DNA from: Limibacter armeniacum
GTDB lineage: Bacteria > Bacteroidota > Bacteroidia > Cytophagales > Flammeovirgaceae
Direction of reading: 5' to 3'
Length of the DNA stretch: 64,000 bases
NCBI RefSeq assembly: GCF_036880985.1
Contig: NZ_JBAJNO010000009.1
Coordinates: forward strand, 3,260,501 to 3,324,500
Below, piece by piece: positions 1 to 8,595 of the stretch. Below the pieces are notes generated by a model. The model did no database searches, was not told where the DNA came from, and saw only the letters and a list, made by a program, of their open reading frames with translations. The translations under genes were made by a program, and so were the position numbers. How positions within the stretch are numbered: the first letter of the stretch is position 1; every line of letters starts with the position of its first letter.

Positions 1-21
1 CAATTTTAGAGAAGGTGCCAT
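1..21 (-). CDS. Start of an unidentified gene (partial)
   Basis: An ATG on the minus strand lies 6 bp beyond the dapF stop codon and opens a frame that runs off the window edge after seven codons (MAPSLKL). The close spacing to dapF suggests the next gene of the same operon. Seven residues are too few to name a family. Confidence 0.3.
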
Positions 22-27
22 AACCAG

Positions 28-801
28 TTACAGAGACCATTCTCCTTTAAATACCATCTGTGCAGGACCGATCAAAAATACATTACTGTATTGCTCACCT
101 TCTTTGTCGAAAGAGACTTGAAGCTGACCGCCCATCACTTTGACAGCAACAGGGCTGCTGGCACCTTGTAGGCTTGCCGCAATTGCACAAGCTGTAACGC
201 CAGTACCACATGAGAGTGTTTCGTCCTCTACACCTCTTTCGTATGTACGAACTGTCAGTGATTGAGGCGCTGTTTGCTCTACGAAGTTGACATTGGTTCC
301 TGTAGCCTTGAAACGGTCATTGTAACGGATATTTCGACCTTCCTTAAAGACATCCAGTTCCATTACCTCAGGTAAAAACTGAACATAGTGTGGAGACCCA
401 GTATCCATAAAGAAATAATCATCCCCTTGCTCAATTTCAGCAGGAGCATTCATTTTGAGGTGTACGAGTCCGTCTTCAATAAAAGCTTCATGTAGTCCAT
501 CCGCTGCCCAGAAAGTTGTGCTGTTATTGAATAATCCTAAGAAGTGAGCAAAGTGTACTGTACATCTTCCGCCATTTCCACACATGGACCCGACTTTTCC
601 GTCAGCATTGAAATATACCATTTCAAAATCATGCTCAGTATGATTTCTGAGTAAAATTAATCCATCTGCACCTACACCAAATCGGCGATGACAAAGCAAC
701 TCTACCAACTTTTGGTCATTGATATCAAACTGTTCGTTGCGGTCATCAATCATGACAAAGTCATTTCCAGTGCCTTGGTATTTATAGAATGTTAATTTCA
801 T
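28..801 (-). CDS. dapF: Diaminopimelate epimerase
   Basis: Interconverts LL- and meso-diaminopimelate, the penultimate step of the lysine/peptidoglycan precursor pathway in the cytosol. At 257 residues it is near family length. Both halves of the duplicated DapF fold are visible, and the catalytic cysteine pair is present: Cys74 in the SMCGNGGR motif and Cys198 in the SCGTGVTA motif. The substrate-gripping YERGVEDE segment lies just before Cys198, and the N-terminal YQGTGNDF motif is canonical. The ATG start gives the expected MKLTFYKYQGTGNDF opening. It is transcribed away from the outer-membrane protein gene at 1012. A possible downstream partner starts 6 bp after its stop. The assignment is secure. 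Confidence 0.97.
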   Translation of the reverse strand: MKLTFYKYQGTGNDFVMIDDRNEQFDINDQKLVELLCHRRFGVGADGLILLRNHTEHDFEMVYFNADGKVGSMCGNGGRCTVHFAHFLGLFNNSTTFWAADGLHEAFIEDGLVHLKMNAPAEIEQGDDYFFMDTGSPHYVQFLPEVMELDVFKEGRNIRYNDRFKATGTNVNFVEQTAPQSLTVRTYERGVEDETLSCGTGVTACAIAASLQGASSPVAVKVMGGQLQVSFDKEGEQYSNVFLIGPAQMVFKGEWSL

Positions 802-858
802 TTTATGAACTAGTGATTAAGTGTCGAATTCAGTAGTTTATTGAACTGTTAAAGCCCT

Positions 859-927
859 ATCTTTGCCCTGTAATGTTGGTAAGAAACTTGCTTCATTCCA
901 GATAACAAAAATATACTTGTACTTTTG
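859..927 (+). promoter_or_regulatory. Candidate -7 boxes ahead of the gene at 1012
   Basis: Two exact matches to the Bacteroidota -7 consensus TAnnTTTG occur on the plus strand in the 210-bp divergent region: TATCTTTG at 859-866 and TACTTTTG at 920-927. Neither has a TTG at the usual 17-23 bp upstream (the nearest to the first box is 15 bp away), so these are candidates only. Confidence 0.3.
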
Positions 928-1011
928 TAACTGCAAAACTTTAAAAAGTCCTATTGTTGTTACACTCGTTAATCAATGAACTGTACGAAATTGCAGGAAA
1001 ACCTTTTTTGA

Positions 1012-1989
1012 ATGAAAATATTACTGATTGCATTCTTTCTACTCTTTTCAGGAACCAGCCTTTTTGCGCAACATGCTGTTTTGAAAGCAGGAGCAGGAGT
1101 TGGTTATGAATATATGCTTTCATCCAAATGGAATAAGGCCATTGATGAATTTAATAACCAACCTGATAATGCTTTGTTTTTACCCAACTTGGAGCATGGC
1201 TTCCGTTTTGGGGCAGCTGCAGACTTTCTGGTGTATGATGGTATTACGGTAGGTGCTTCCTTTACAGTTTCGAAATTCAAGACATCGTCATCGGGTGCTG
1301 AGGGACAATCTGCAGTTGATATGAAAGTCAGGTTCAATAATATCTCATTGGATGGAGATGTTTACCTATTCAAGTTTTTTGAAAACAGATTGTTGCCTAA
1401 GGTGAAAGAAAGCTTTTTTGTGAGGGTTTCGCCGACATTCTATATGATGAAAGCCAATGTAAATGGCTTGGAGTTACCCGCTAATGATCCGAACAATCCG
1501 ACAGCACCTCCTGTAACTTCATTTACATCAAGCAGCAATGGTTTTGGGCTTGGACTCGGAGCAGGTTATCAGGTGTATGTAACAGACCGACTTTTGTTGA
1601 CGCCACTTGTCAAGATGGATTTTGCCATTGGAAACCAGATTGAAGGACTTTCAGCAGCACTAAATACAACATCAAACTACGACAAGTCAGGTACGATTCG
1701 TCCATCGTTTGAAGTGAAACTTTCATATGCCATCTTACAAAGGTTACCTATTTGCCCTATTAAGAGCTGTAAGGTACAGCAAGAACACAGGCATGGTATG
1801 TTTGGTGAAAAAGCATTGAGAGGAAATCCATACACCTTGAGACAGAACCAAAAGTATGGAGATATTCATAGAGGAGATGCAAAGCATACACAAAAGACAA
1901 AACCTTACTCTACTGAAAAAGATGTCAAGAAACGTGTGAATAAGAGAAAGAAAAGAAAGCGTAGACTTATCATCATTGGTGGAGAATAA
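1012..1989 (+). CDS. Outer-membrane beta-barrel protein with polybasic C-terminal tail
   Basis: This 325-residue secreted protein starts with a clear signal peptide (hydrophobic residues 3-18, then SLFAQ). Residues ~20-240 alternate short amphipathic strands with Gly/aromatic turns (GAGVGYEY, GLGLGAGYQVY, KLSYAIL), as in the small porin-like barrels common in Bacteroidota. The last ~80 residues are unlike a barrel: a Cys pair (C248, C253), a His-containing QEHRHG segment, then a Lys/Arg-rich end (KKRVNKRKKRKRR). Such a tail would normally follow the last strand and so sit in the periplasm or at the surface; its role is unknown. I recognise no named family. A rho-independent terminator follows directly, so it is probably monocistronic. 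Confidence 0.7.
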   Translation: MKILLIAFFLLFSGTSLFAQHAVLKAGAGVGYEYMLSSKWNKAIDEFNNQPDNALFLPNLEHGFRFGAAADFLVYDGITVGASFTVSKFKTSSSGAEGQSAVDMKVRFNNISLDGDVYLFKFFENRLLPKVKESFFVRVSPTFYMMKANVNGLELPANDPNNPTAPPVTSFTSSSNGFGLGLGAGYQVYVTDRLLLTPLVKMDFAIGNQIEGLSAALNTTSNYDKSGTIRPSFEVKLSYAILQRLPICPIKSCKVQQEHRHGMFGEKALRGNPYTLRQNQKYGDIHRGDAKHTQKTKPYSTEKDVKKRVNKRKKRKRRLIIIGGE

Positions 1990-2009
1990 AAACCATAATA
2001 AAGGGAAGC

Positions 2010-2044
2010 AGCTCGGTGACTAAACAGTGGCCGAGCTTTTTTAT
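2010..2044 (+). terminator. Rho-independent terminator after the outer-membrane protein gene
   Basis: A 7-bp GC-rich stem (AGCTCGG / CCGAGCT) with a 14-nt loop is followed by a T-rich run on the plus strand. It separates the convergent genes ending at 1989 and 2045. Confidence 0.8.
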
Positions 2045-2767
2045 TTATTTGCCTACATATTTTCCTTTGAATATTCTGTCCATCACTTCTTGCTTGAGAC
2101 TACGGCTCATCGTGATGGCAGTATCGCCAACCATTAGCATATTCCCCTCTACAGCATCGACATGTTTTATGTTGACTATAAAAGATTTCTGAACACGGAG
2201 GAATTTTTTTTCAGGCAGTCTTTTTTCAATTTCCTTGAGCGTATAGAGCGTTTGGTGTTCCCCATCAGTTGTGATAATGCGTATGTAGTTGTTTTGAGCT
2301 TCTACATATTGAATATCGGTAAGCTTGATCTTGCGGTATTGAAAATCTTCCTTGATGAAAATGTAATCTTCGTTGTCAACAGGTGGGGAAACTTCTTTGT
2401 GCAAAAGCTCAAACTGTTCATAGGCTTTGTTGACAGCTTTCAGAAAGCGTTCGAAAGGAATGGGTTTGACAAGGTAATCCAAGACGTTGAGTTCGTACCC
2501 TTCCAGGGCATATTGAGGGTAGGCAGTAGTGATGATGACCATAGGTGGGTTAGCCTGCATTTTCAGAAAATCCAGCCCTGAGATACGAGGCATATTTATA
2601 TCCAGAAAGATCAGGTCAACTTTATGTTCCAGTAGGACCTGTTGAGCTTGTATGGCACTTTCGCAGGTACATACTGTATTCAGAAATGGAACATCTGTTA
2701 CATATTCGGCTATACCTTCTCTAGCCAGCTCTTCATCGTCAATAATCAGGCACTGAATTTTTCTCAT
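2045..2767 (-). CDS. LytTR-family response regulator
   Basis: A 240-residue DNA-binding response regulator. The receiver domain covers ~3-120, with acidic residues D10/D11, the phosphoacceptor D56 (LIFLDINMP) and K101 (YLVKP). A LytTR DNA-binding domain covers ~136-237, with the characteristic YVEAQNNYIRI and FLRVQKSFIVN segments. It lies 27 bp downstream of the membrane histidine kinase at 2795 on the same strand, the standard LytS/LytR-type arrangement. The kinase presumably phosphorylates D56. The regulon cannot be read from the sequence; the adjacent outer-membrane protein and lipoprotein genes are reasonable candidates. Confidence 0.93.
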   Translation of the reverse strand: MRKIQCLIIDDEELAREGIAEYVTDVPFLNTVCTCESAIQAQQVLLEHKVDLIFLDINMPRISGLDFLKMQANPPMVIITTAYPQYALEGYELNVLDYLVKPIPFERFLKAVNKAYEQFELLHKEVSPPVDNEDYIFIKEDFQYRKIKLTDIQYVEAQNNYIRIITTDGEHQTLYTLKEIEKRLPEKKFLRVQKSFIVNIKHVDAVEGNMLMVGDTAITMSRSLKQEVMDRIFKGKYVGK

Positions 2768-2794
2768 AACCAGTATCTCTAGTGTAGCAGAAAT

Positions 2795-3862
2795 TTATTC
2801 CTGTATGGAAAGTTTAAGTTTAACGGTATAGCACTCTGTAACATCTTTAACATCCAGCTGGTATTGCTCAGGGTAAAGTAACTCGAGGCGTCTTTTGACA
2901 TTCTTGATGCCAATACCTTTGTATTTTTTTTCCACGTCAGGAGCTTCAAAGTTTTTGGTCTCCTTTGAATTGGAAATATGGAAAACGAGGTCATTGCTTT
3001 CCCGTCTCAGGTCAATATCTACGTAATTCCGCTTATTAGGAAAGTGGGAGACATATTTGAACGCATTTTCTACAAATGGCAGGAGCATTAATGGAGCTAC
3101 CTGAAAGTTATTGAGGTTACTGTCAAAATTGGCATTGATGTCTATCAGCTTGCTTTTCCGCATACGCTGTATGCCTATATAGTTTTTGAGATAGTCCACT
3201 TCCTGTTCAATATTGATATACTTCCCATTACATTCATAGAGTTGATACCTGAGCATCTCAGATAGCGTAAGTAGCGTTTCTTTGGCTCTTTGAGAGTCTT
3301 TTCCAATTAGCAGAAAAATGGTGTTGATGGTATTGAAAAGAAAGTGAGGACTGAATTGGGCTCGTAAAAACTGAACCTCAGCAAAGTGTTGTTTCTCTTT
3401 TATTTCTAAGCGTAATTTTTCTTCCTGAATCCGTCGTAATACGCTGTTGATAGCAAACACCAAAGTAGAGTAGAAGATAATCAGTAAAGAGTTGTTGAGC
3501 CATGTCCAGTTGATTGCCCTTTCCCATTCTTTCAATACATAGTATTTGATCATATAGTGGTACTCTATCTGAGAGACCACCCAACCCAAAGAGACAGCAC
3601 AAAGCAGGAAAAAGAGAATGAAAAGTTTGTAGCGTTTTCTATAAAGTAGGTTTGGAACAAGAAAACCAATATTGATAAAGACCGCAATAGTGTAAACTAC
3701 CATCATCAGCAGAATCGTACCTGCATAGTAAAAGAAGCTACCGAGGTAATGTACCTCGTAGAAGGTATTCTGGTAAAGGTAAAAGCCATATACAGCTAGC
3801 CAAAGCAGTATGTACCAGAATATGTCTTTTCTTAGGAACTGTTTTATGGGGATGAAAGTCAT
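2795..3862 (-). CDS. Membrane sensor histidine kinase, LytS/YehU type
   Basis: This 355-residue protein has four predicted membrane helices in residues ~15-135 and no extracellular sensor domain. A cytoplasmic His_kinase domain follows, with the phosphoacceptor H173 in the diagnostic QFSPHFLFNTIN motif. An HATPase domain with an N-box (LPFVENAFKYV) and a G-box (GIGIKNVKRRLELLYP) closes the protein. It is the first gene of a two-gene operon with the LytTR regulator. The signal is probably sensed in or at the membrane, as in the cell-envelope-sensing LytS group, but nothing in the sequence identifies a ligand. Confidence 0.92.
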   Translation of the reverse strand: MTFIPIKQFLRKDIFWYILLWLAVYGFYLYQNTFYEVHYLGSFFYYAGTILLMMVVYTIAVFINIGFLVPNLLYRKRYKLFILFFLLCAVSLGWVVSQIEYHYMIKYYVLKEWERAINWTWLNNSLLIIFYSTLVFAINSVLRRIQEEKLRLEIKEKQHFAEVQFLRAQFSPHFLFNTINTIFLLIGKDSQRAKETLLTLSEMLRYQLYECNGKYINIEQEVDYLKNYIGIQRMRKSKLIDINANFDSNLNNFQVAPLMLLPFVENAFKYVSHFPNKRNYVDIDLRRESNDLVFHISNSKETKNFEAPDVEKKYKGIGIKNVKRRLELLYPEQYQLDVKDVTECYTVKLKLSIQE

Positions 3863-4026
3863 ATACTTTACGGCTTATTTATAGAATAACAAAACAGGAA
3901 TCAGATTCAGTGCATTTCACTTTATTGAAGATATCAAACAGATTTGAGAAGGACAGGCGAAAAGGGTGAGAAGCATAAAGGGCAGGGTGTAAAGCAAAAA
4001 GCAAGACTTATGGTTGCCGTTCACCA

Positions 4027-4059
4027 TTGTACCGGTGCATTTTACCCTCACTATTTTTG
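4027..4059 (+). promoter_or_regulatory. Candidate Bacteroidota promoter for the lipoprotein gene at 4117
   Basis: A TTG at 4027-4029, a 22-bp spacer and TATTTTTG at 4052-4059 match the Bacteroidota -33/-7 pattern (TTG, then TAnnTTTG). The predicted start site would fall near 4066, about 50 bp before the ATG. Confidence 0.45.
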
Positions 4060-4116
4060 TTTTGGTGAAAAAGGAGAGAATTTAAATTTAAGCAGACTCC
4101 GTTTTGCGCTACAACT

Positions 4117-5421
4117 TTGAAACTCCAGTCAGGTATGTTTAGGTTAATGATATTCATAATGATGCTGTTATTGTTCTCTTGTAATGATGGTCCTAATTTG
4201 GTCCTTCAGGAATTGAAGAAAGAGAATGGTAGCCAGAAATCCCAGACGATTGCTTACAGGCTGGAAGGAGATACGGTTGTTTTTTATTTCGATGTAACTG
4301 AGTATAATTTTTACCATAAGACTTTTGATGGGAAGCATTGTTTTCATGATTTCTGGGGAGACTATATGGACTTGCAACACTTGGTTTATGGTAAGTTTAT
4401 TTTTGATAAGGATGAGGTAGATATTGAAACAGTACATTTGCTTGGAGACTTCAACTTCTGGACTGAGCCGGGCTGGAAAATGGATAAGGTCAGAGATGGT
4501 TACTATCAGCTTAAAGTCCACAAAAAGGATTTGAATAATAAGTATGGTGCTGAATTCACATTTCTGATCAATAATACTTTTGTTGTTTTCTCTGATATAG
4601 CTGAAAATGCCATCCATGCCCTACCTTTCTCTGTCTTGGTTTTGGAGCTGCCCAATGTGGTAGACCGACCTGAGTTGGGTTATAAGCTTTCGGATAGTAC
4701 TGTCACGTTTTATTTTGATAAAGATGATTATGTATCCACTACTGATAAGGATAATGGTATCAAGGCCTTTTTGGATACGATGAACATTGAAACGGTAGAT
4801 ATTGCGGGAGAGTTCAATGCATGGGAGCGCGAGCCAATGTTTCGTCAGCCTGATGGTACTTATACATTTACCAAACCACTTTCTGCGATACAGAATACAG
4901 AGTTCAAGTTTAGGGTCAATGGAGAGAACTGGGTAGAACCACCTTTTTATGTCAGCAATGCTATTGGCACGCCTTACCATTTCCGTTTTTATAATTCAAA
5001 AAACTTTCTTTTCAGATCAGAAAGAGAACTAGTTCAGCAAGGGTATTATAAGGAAGGAAGAAATGTGGTTTTCCGCTGTGACTTGAACAAATTCACGGAT
5101 ATTATTCCATTGGAATGGTCACATGTGTATGTGACGAATATCTATGTGAAGACTGTATGTCTGGTAGGAGATATAAGTGATTGGAAAGTGGGGAATATGG
5201 AAATGGAAGAAGTGGCAGAAGGAGTTTATGAATATGCGATTCCGATTGAGCAATTTGAAGTGGGAAAAAGTTATGAGTTTCTGTTTATGATCAATGGGAT
5301 GTTTTTTGTGAAAGTGCCAACAAAGACAGCTAACATAACCAAAGGGTATTTGTGGAAAGATCGGGGAATGTTCAGCTTTTCACTAACCTTGGATGACCAG
5401 AGTTTTAGTCAGGTGAATTGA
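4117..5421 (+). CDS. Lipoprotein with three tandem glycogen-binding-like (E-set/CBM48-like) modules
   Basis: A 434-residue lipoprotein: the signal peptide ends in a lipobox (LLFSC) with the lipidated cysteine at C22. An internal ATG at 4135 would also leave a usable signal peptide. The rest is three repeats beginning near residues 47, 189 and 310. Each has an opening strand (VVFYFDV, VTFYFDK, VVFRCDL), then the core of an AMPK-type glycogen-binding/E-set fold: TVHLLGDFNFW, TVDIAGEFNAW and TVCLVGDISDW. Each core is followed by a G-x-Y strand and an E-F-x-F/L-x-x-N-G turn. In this superfamily the first motif and the following Trp help hold glucan. Direct glucan binding is inferred, and a purely structural role is possible. 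No enzyme domain is attached. Confidence 0.75.
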   Translation: MKLQSGMFRLMIFIMMLLLFSCNDGPNLVLQELKKENGSQKSQTIAYRLEGDTVVFYFDVTEYNFYHKTFDGKHCFHDFWGDYMDLQHLVYGKFIFDKDEVDIETVHLLGDFNFWTEPGWKMDKVRDGYYQLKVHKKDLNNKYGAEFTFLINNTFVVFSDIAENAIHALPFSVLVLELPNVVDRPELGYKLSDSTVTFYFDKDDYVSTTDKDNGIKAFLDTMNIETVDIAGEFNAWEREPMFRQPDGTYTFTKPLSAIQNTEFKFRVNGENWVEPPFYVSNAIGTPYHFRFYNSKNFLFRSERELVQQGYYKEGRNVVFRCDLNKFTDIIPLEWSHVYVTNIYVKTVCLVGDISDWKVGNMEMEEVAEGVYEYAIPIEQFEVGKSYEFLFMINGMFFVKVPTKTANITKGYLWKDRGMFSFSLTLDDQSFSQVN

Positions 5422-5595
5422 TTACCGACTTTTATCCCTGCTCTTATGATTAATGGAGGTACAGTAGTGGGCTTTACACTTTTTAGCCTTTAGAATTAAG
5501 GTAAGTTCTTTACTATTTTGTATTTTCATTACACCAACCTAAAGGTTCTATCCAGAGCCTGTTATTCTAATCTCATCGCATAAAAATAAACAGCT

Positions 5596-6162
5596 ATGAA
5601 AATTTTTGTTGTGTATCACAGCCAATATGGGCATACCGAAAAAGTTGCCAAATCAGTTGCGGATGGTGCTAAAAAAGGAGGTGCAGATGTTACGTTACTG
5701 ACAGCCAAAGAAGCAATTGATCAGTTAGACAGTCTGGACGGAGCTGACGCTATTATTTTTGGGTCTCCTACTTATATGGGCAGTGTCTCGGCAGGGTTAA
5801 AGGAGTTTTTGGAAGCTGCATCCAAAAAATGGCAGAGCCAGGCATGGAAAGACAAGATTGCGGCAGGTTTTACCAATTCAGGTTCACAGAGTGGGGACAA
5901 GCTAAATACATTGGGAGATATTTACCTTTTTGCCATGCAGCAGAGTATGATCTGGACAAGTATGGGCATACTGCCTGGCAATAACTCCTCAGGAGGAAGT
6001 GTAGATGATTTGAATAGGATAGGAGCCTACTCAGGTTTAATGACACAGTCGAATGTAGATGAAGGACCTGATAAAGCACCTTTGGACAGTGATCTTAAAA
6101 CTGCTGAGTTTTTAGGGGAGAGAGTAGCTCAGGTTACAAAAAGGTGGATTAACGGAAAATAA
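5596..6162 (+). CDS. Flavodoxin-fold NAD(P)H:quinone/FMN oxidoreductase family protein
   Basis: This 188-residue cytosolic protein has the flavodoxin/WrbA fold. The N-terminal FMN phosphate-binding loop is SQYGHTEKVA (residues ~9-18). The second FMN loop is GSPTYMGSVSAGLKEF (~59-74), and GFTNSGSQSGDK (~95-106) contacts the isoalloxazine ring in the family. The likely role is two-electron reduction of quinones or other acceptors using NAD(P)H. The protein lacks full WrbA hallmarks, so a general flavodoxin-family label is safer. It stands alone, with its own terminator downstream. Confidence 0.85.
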   Translation: MKIFVVYHSQYGHTEKVAKSVADGAKKGGADVTLLTAKEAIDQLDSLDGADAIIFGSPTYMGSVSAGLKEFLEAASKKWQSQAWKDKIAAGFTNSGSQSGDKLNTLGDIYLFAMQQSMIWTSMGILPGNNSSGGSVDDLNRIGAYSGLMTQSNVDEGPDKAPLDSDLKTAEFLGERVAQVTKRWINGK

Positions 6163-6190
6163 GGCATTGACATAGTCACGCTGAAGAAAG

Positions 6191-6226
6191 GCATAAAACA
6201 AAATGGATGTTTTATGCTTTTTATTT
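6191..6226 (+). terminator. Terminator after the flavodoxin-family gene
   Basis: A 10-bp perfect stem (GCATAAAACA / TGTTTTATGC) with a 7-nt loop runs into a T-rich stretch on the plus strand, 28 bp after the stop codon at 6162. Confidence 0.8.
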
Positions 6227-6370
6227 TTATGAATATGTAAATAGATGTAAGCAAAGCAATGGCTTATATCCTATTTTTCAGAAACATTTTTATATTAGTC
6301 AGTTGTCTTGATTATCAATTGAAAAGGTAATAGGATAACTACTTTTTTGGGTTTTACTAACAGACAGACT

Positions 6371-7303
6371 ATGGCAAAGGAAGTGAAAGACCCGGGGTTA
6401 GGTGTAAAATATTATCAGAAAGCCCGCAGGATTATCAATAAGGATGGAAGTTTTAATGTACACCGTATAGGGGTTGAATCTAGAGGCAAAGCCATGTACC
6501 ATTGGCTGCTGACCACTTCGTGGACTAATTTTTTGGTAATGCTGATTGGTTTACTGTTAGGAATCAATGTTGTATTTGCTGTTGTTTATTTCCTGATAGG
6601 AGTTGAGCATATTTCAGGAGCAGTACCATTGGGAGGTACGAAAGACTTTGCTACTACCTTTTTCTTTAGTGTTCAAACTTTTACAACAGTAGGGTATGGG
6701 GCATTATCTCCAGAAGGAATGCTAACGAGTATGGTTGCCAGCTTGGAAGCACTTACAGGCTTGATGATCTCGGCTATGGCAACAGGTTTGCTATTTGCCC
6801 GATTCTCCAAGCCATCGGCCAATATTCTTTACAGTGAAAGCTTATTGATCACCCCTTATCGAGGTAGTTCCACGCCAAGTTTACAATTCAGAATTGCGAA
6901 TAAGCGAAAAAATACCCTGATGGAGATGGAGGCGATCGTCATTTTTGCGATTGAACAAAAGGAAGAAGATGGTTTGTTTCACCGACATTATTACGAATTA
7001 ACGTTAGAGATTGACAAGATTCACTTCTTTCCGCTAAGCTGGACGATTGTACATGTTATTGATGCGGATAGTCCATTGTATGGTGTGACCAAAGAAGAGA
7101 TGCTTGAGAATGAGGCAGAAGTGTTAATCTTGACAAAAGGTTACGACGATAGTTATGGAGAAGTATTGCATTCAAGACATTCTTATTATGTATCAGAATT
7201 CGTTTGGGACAAGCGTTTCAAACGTGCTTATAGGGTAAACAAGGAAGGGAATTTTGTGATGGACTTGAAAGACCTGCATGCAACTGAGCCAATCTTCGAG
7301 TAA
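6371..7303 (+). CDS. Inward-rectifier potassium channel (KirBac type)
   Basis: A 310-residue K+ channel subunit of the bacterial Kir family. The slide-helix/N-terminal region is residues ~30-50, TM1 ~52-76, the pore helix ~93-105, and the selectivity filter TVGYG is at 106-110. TM2 follows at ~118-143. The remaining ~160 residues form the cytoplasmic immunoglobulin-like Kir domain (SLLITPYRG, LQFRIANKRKNTLMEMEA). Kir channels form tetramers in the inner membrane. I chose the ATG at 6371; an upstream in-frame TTG at 6347 adds eight unconvincing residues. Gating ligands are not evident. Confidence 0.93.
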   Translation: MAKEVKDPGLGVKYYQKARRIINKDGSFNVHRIGVESRGKAMYHWLLTTSWTNFLVMLIGLLLGINVVFAVVYFLIGVEHISGAVPLGGTKDFATTFFFSVQTFTTVGYGALSPEGMLTSMVASLEALTGLMISAMATGLLFARFSKPSANILYSESLLITPYRGSSTPSLQFRIANKRKNTLMEMEAIVIFAIEQKEEDGLFHRHYYELTLEIDKIHFFPLSWTIVHVIDADSPLYGVTKEEMLENEAEVLILTKGYDDSYGEVLHSRHSYYVSEFVWDKRFKRAYRVNKEGNFVMDLKDLHATEPIFE

Positions 7304-7405
7304 GAATAATTTGATGGTGGAAATAAATCACCTATATAAATTGAGATAAATAGAAATTTAGTCTAACATGTTGATAGTTAAGCCCTATTTACTACATTGT
7401 CTCAA

Positions 7406-7588
7406 ATGAAATCTGAAGCGCAAAAAGCAATCGAGACCAAACTCTTCTACTATGAACATCATTTAGAGGATAAGAAGAAGTATAGAGCAATTTCTATTAA
7501 GAAAGAGGAAGAAGAAAGGCTAACGGTAGAAATACAATGTTTTCAGGCTTTTATTGATGACCTGAAAAGTATTTTACAGAAGTTTTAG
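7406..7588 (+). CDS. Small hypothetical protein, helical and charged
   Basis: A 60-residue frame starts at the ATG at 7406 (an in-frame TTG lies 9 bp upstream). The product is Lys/Glu-rich and predicted to be almost all helix, with no signal peptide or membrane segment. It lies 102 bp after the Kir channel gene and directly before a strong terminator, which supports it being expressed, possibly with the channel. I do not recognise a family. Confidence 0.5.
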   Translation: MKSEAQKAIETKLFYYEHHLEDKKKYRAISIKKEEEERLTVEIQCFQAFIDDLKSILQKF

Positions 7589-7610
7589 TTATGAATGAAC
7601 TTCTAAAAAC

Positions 7611-7645
7611 AAAAGGCACTGTAACCTCAAGTTACAGTGCCTTTT
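7611..7645. terminator. Bidirectional terminator between convergent genes
   Basis: A perfect 15-bp stem (AAAAGGCACTGTAAC / GTTACAGTGCCTTTT) with a 5-nt loop has T-rich ends on both strands. It serves the small gene at 7406 (plus) and the nfu-type gene at 7666 (minus). Confidence 0.9.
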
Positions 7646-7665
7646 ATCTTTTACTGTGTTGCTTT

Positions 7666-8277
7666 TTACACACCTTCAGCAACTACTTCCTTCACTGAAG
7701 GGACCATGCGTTTGAGCATGTTTTCAATGCCTGCTTTCAGTGTAACAGTGGAAGAAGGACAGCCACTGCAAGAACCTTGAAGCAAAACCTTTACAACACC
7801 GCTTTCTTCGTCAAAAGAGTGGAACTGAATAGCACCGCCATCCATTTCTACAGCTGGTTTGATGTACTCATCCAATACACCTTTGATTTTTTTGACAGCT
7901 TCAGAGTCAGTATCAATGATCAACTGTTGCTCTGGTTGGTTTGCATTGAAAACCTCTTGACCTGTTTCAAAGAAATTCTTGATAAAGGCTTTGACATCAT
8001 TGATTACTTCAATCCATTCTGTGCTGTCATTTTTCGTAAGCGTAACGAAGTTGCTCATGAAAAATACACGCTCAACAAATGGGAATTCTTGAAATAAAGA
8101 TGTTGCCAAAGGAGAGTTTTTCGCACTTTCCAGATCAGGGAAGTCAAAGTTGTCCCCATTTTCTATCAGCATAAAGCTCAACATGAACTTCATGGAGTTA
8201 GGGTTAGGGTTTGCTTCTGTGTATATAGATACGTTTTTTGGATACAGTTCGTCCTTGTTGTATTTGATATCAGGCAT
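7666..8277 (-). CDS. Nfu-type iron-sulfur cluster carrier protein
   Basis: This 203-residue protein has two domains. Residues ~15-100 match the Nfu N-terminal domain (YTEANPNPNSMKFM). Residues ~125-200 are a NifU C-terminal domain with the cluster-binding CxxC pair C170/C173 in the GSCSGCPSS motif. Such proteins receive Fe-S clusters from the scaffold system and deliver them to apo-proteins in the cytosol. There is no suf/isc operon next to it in the window. Start and length fit the mitochondrial NFU1-like arrangement that is common in Bacteroidota. Confidence 0.93.
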   Translation of the reverse strand: MPDIKYNKDELYPKNVSIYTEANPNPNSMKFMLSFMLIENGDNFDFPDLESAKNSPLATSLFQEFPFVERVFFMSNFVTLTKNDSTEWIEVINDVKAFIKNFFETGQEVFNANQPEQQLIIDTDSEAVKKIKGVLDEYIKPAVEMDGGAIQFHSFDEESGVVKVLLQGSCSGCPSSTVTLKAGIENMLKRMVPSVKEVVAEGV

Positions 8278-8595
8278 CTTGAAAAGAATCGTTTGTTAGA
8301 TATTAATACCTTGTTTAGGTGCTAAACTCTCCAAGTCAATGAATTGTTCAGCGAATTAAATAACAAAGGAACGGTGAAAATCATTCCTGTCAAAGAATAG
8401 GGATTGGAAAAAGGCAAATGTTTGCAAAAGGTAAACGGGTATTCGCCCTAAGACCGAGGGGTGTTAATTATAAATTTTGATGAATGACATTAGAGTTTGC
8501 AGAGAGATATTAAATTGCAGGATAAATTTTTTATGAAATCCCAAAAAATGAAGTGGGACAGCGAATTGACCACTTCTATGATGATTCTTTAAGAT
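8278..8595. other. Divergent intergenic region, 318 bp
   Basis: This is the upstream region of the nfu-type gene (minus) and the symporter gene (plus). The only structure seen is a short dyad, GCAAA-TG-TTTGC at 8414-8425, which could be an operator but is weak. There is no clear TTG/TAnnTTTG pair and no coding signal. Confidence 0.5.

Noticed and set aside
6347-6370. N-terminal extension of the Kir channel by a TTG start
   Set aside because: The extra eight residues have no family support, and an ATG follows directly.
8414-8425. GCAAA-TG-TTTGC dyad as an operator
   Set aside because: Only a 5-bp half-site and a single copy; too weak to call.
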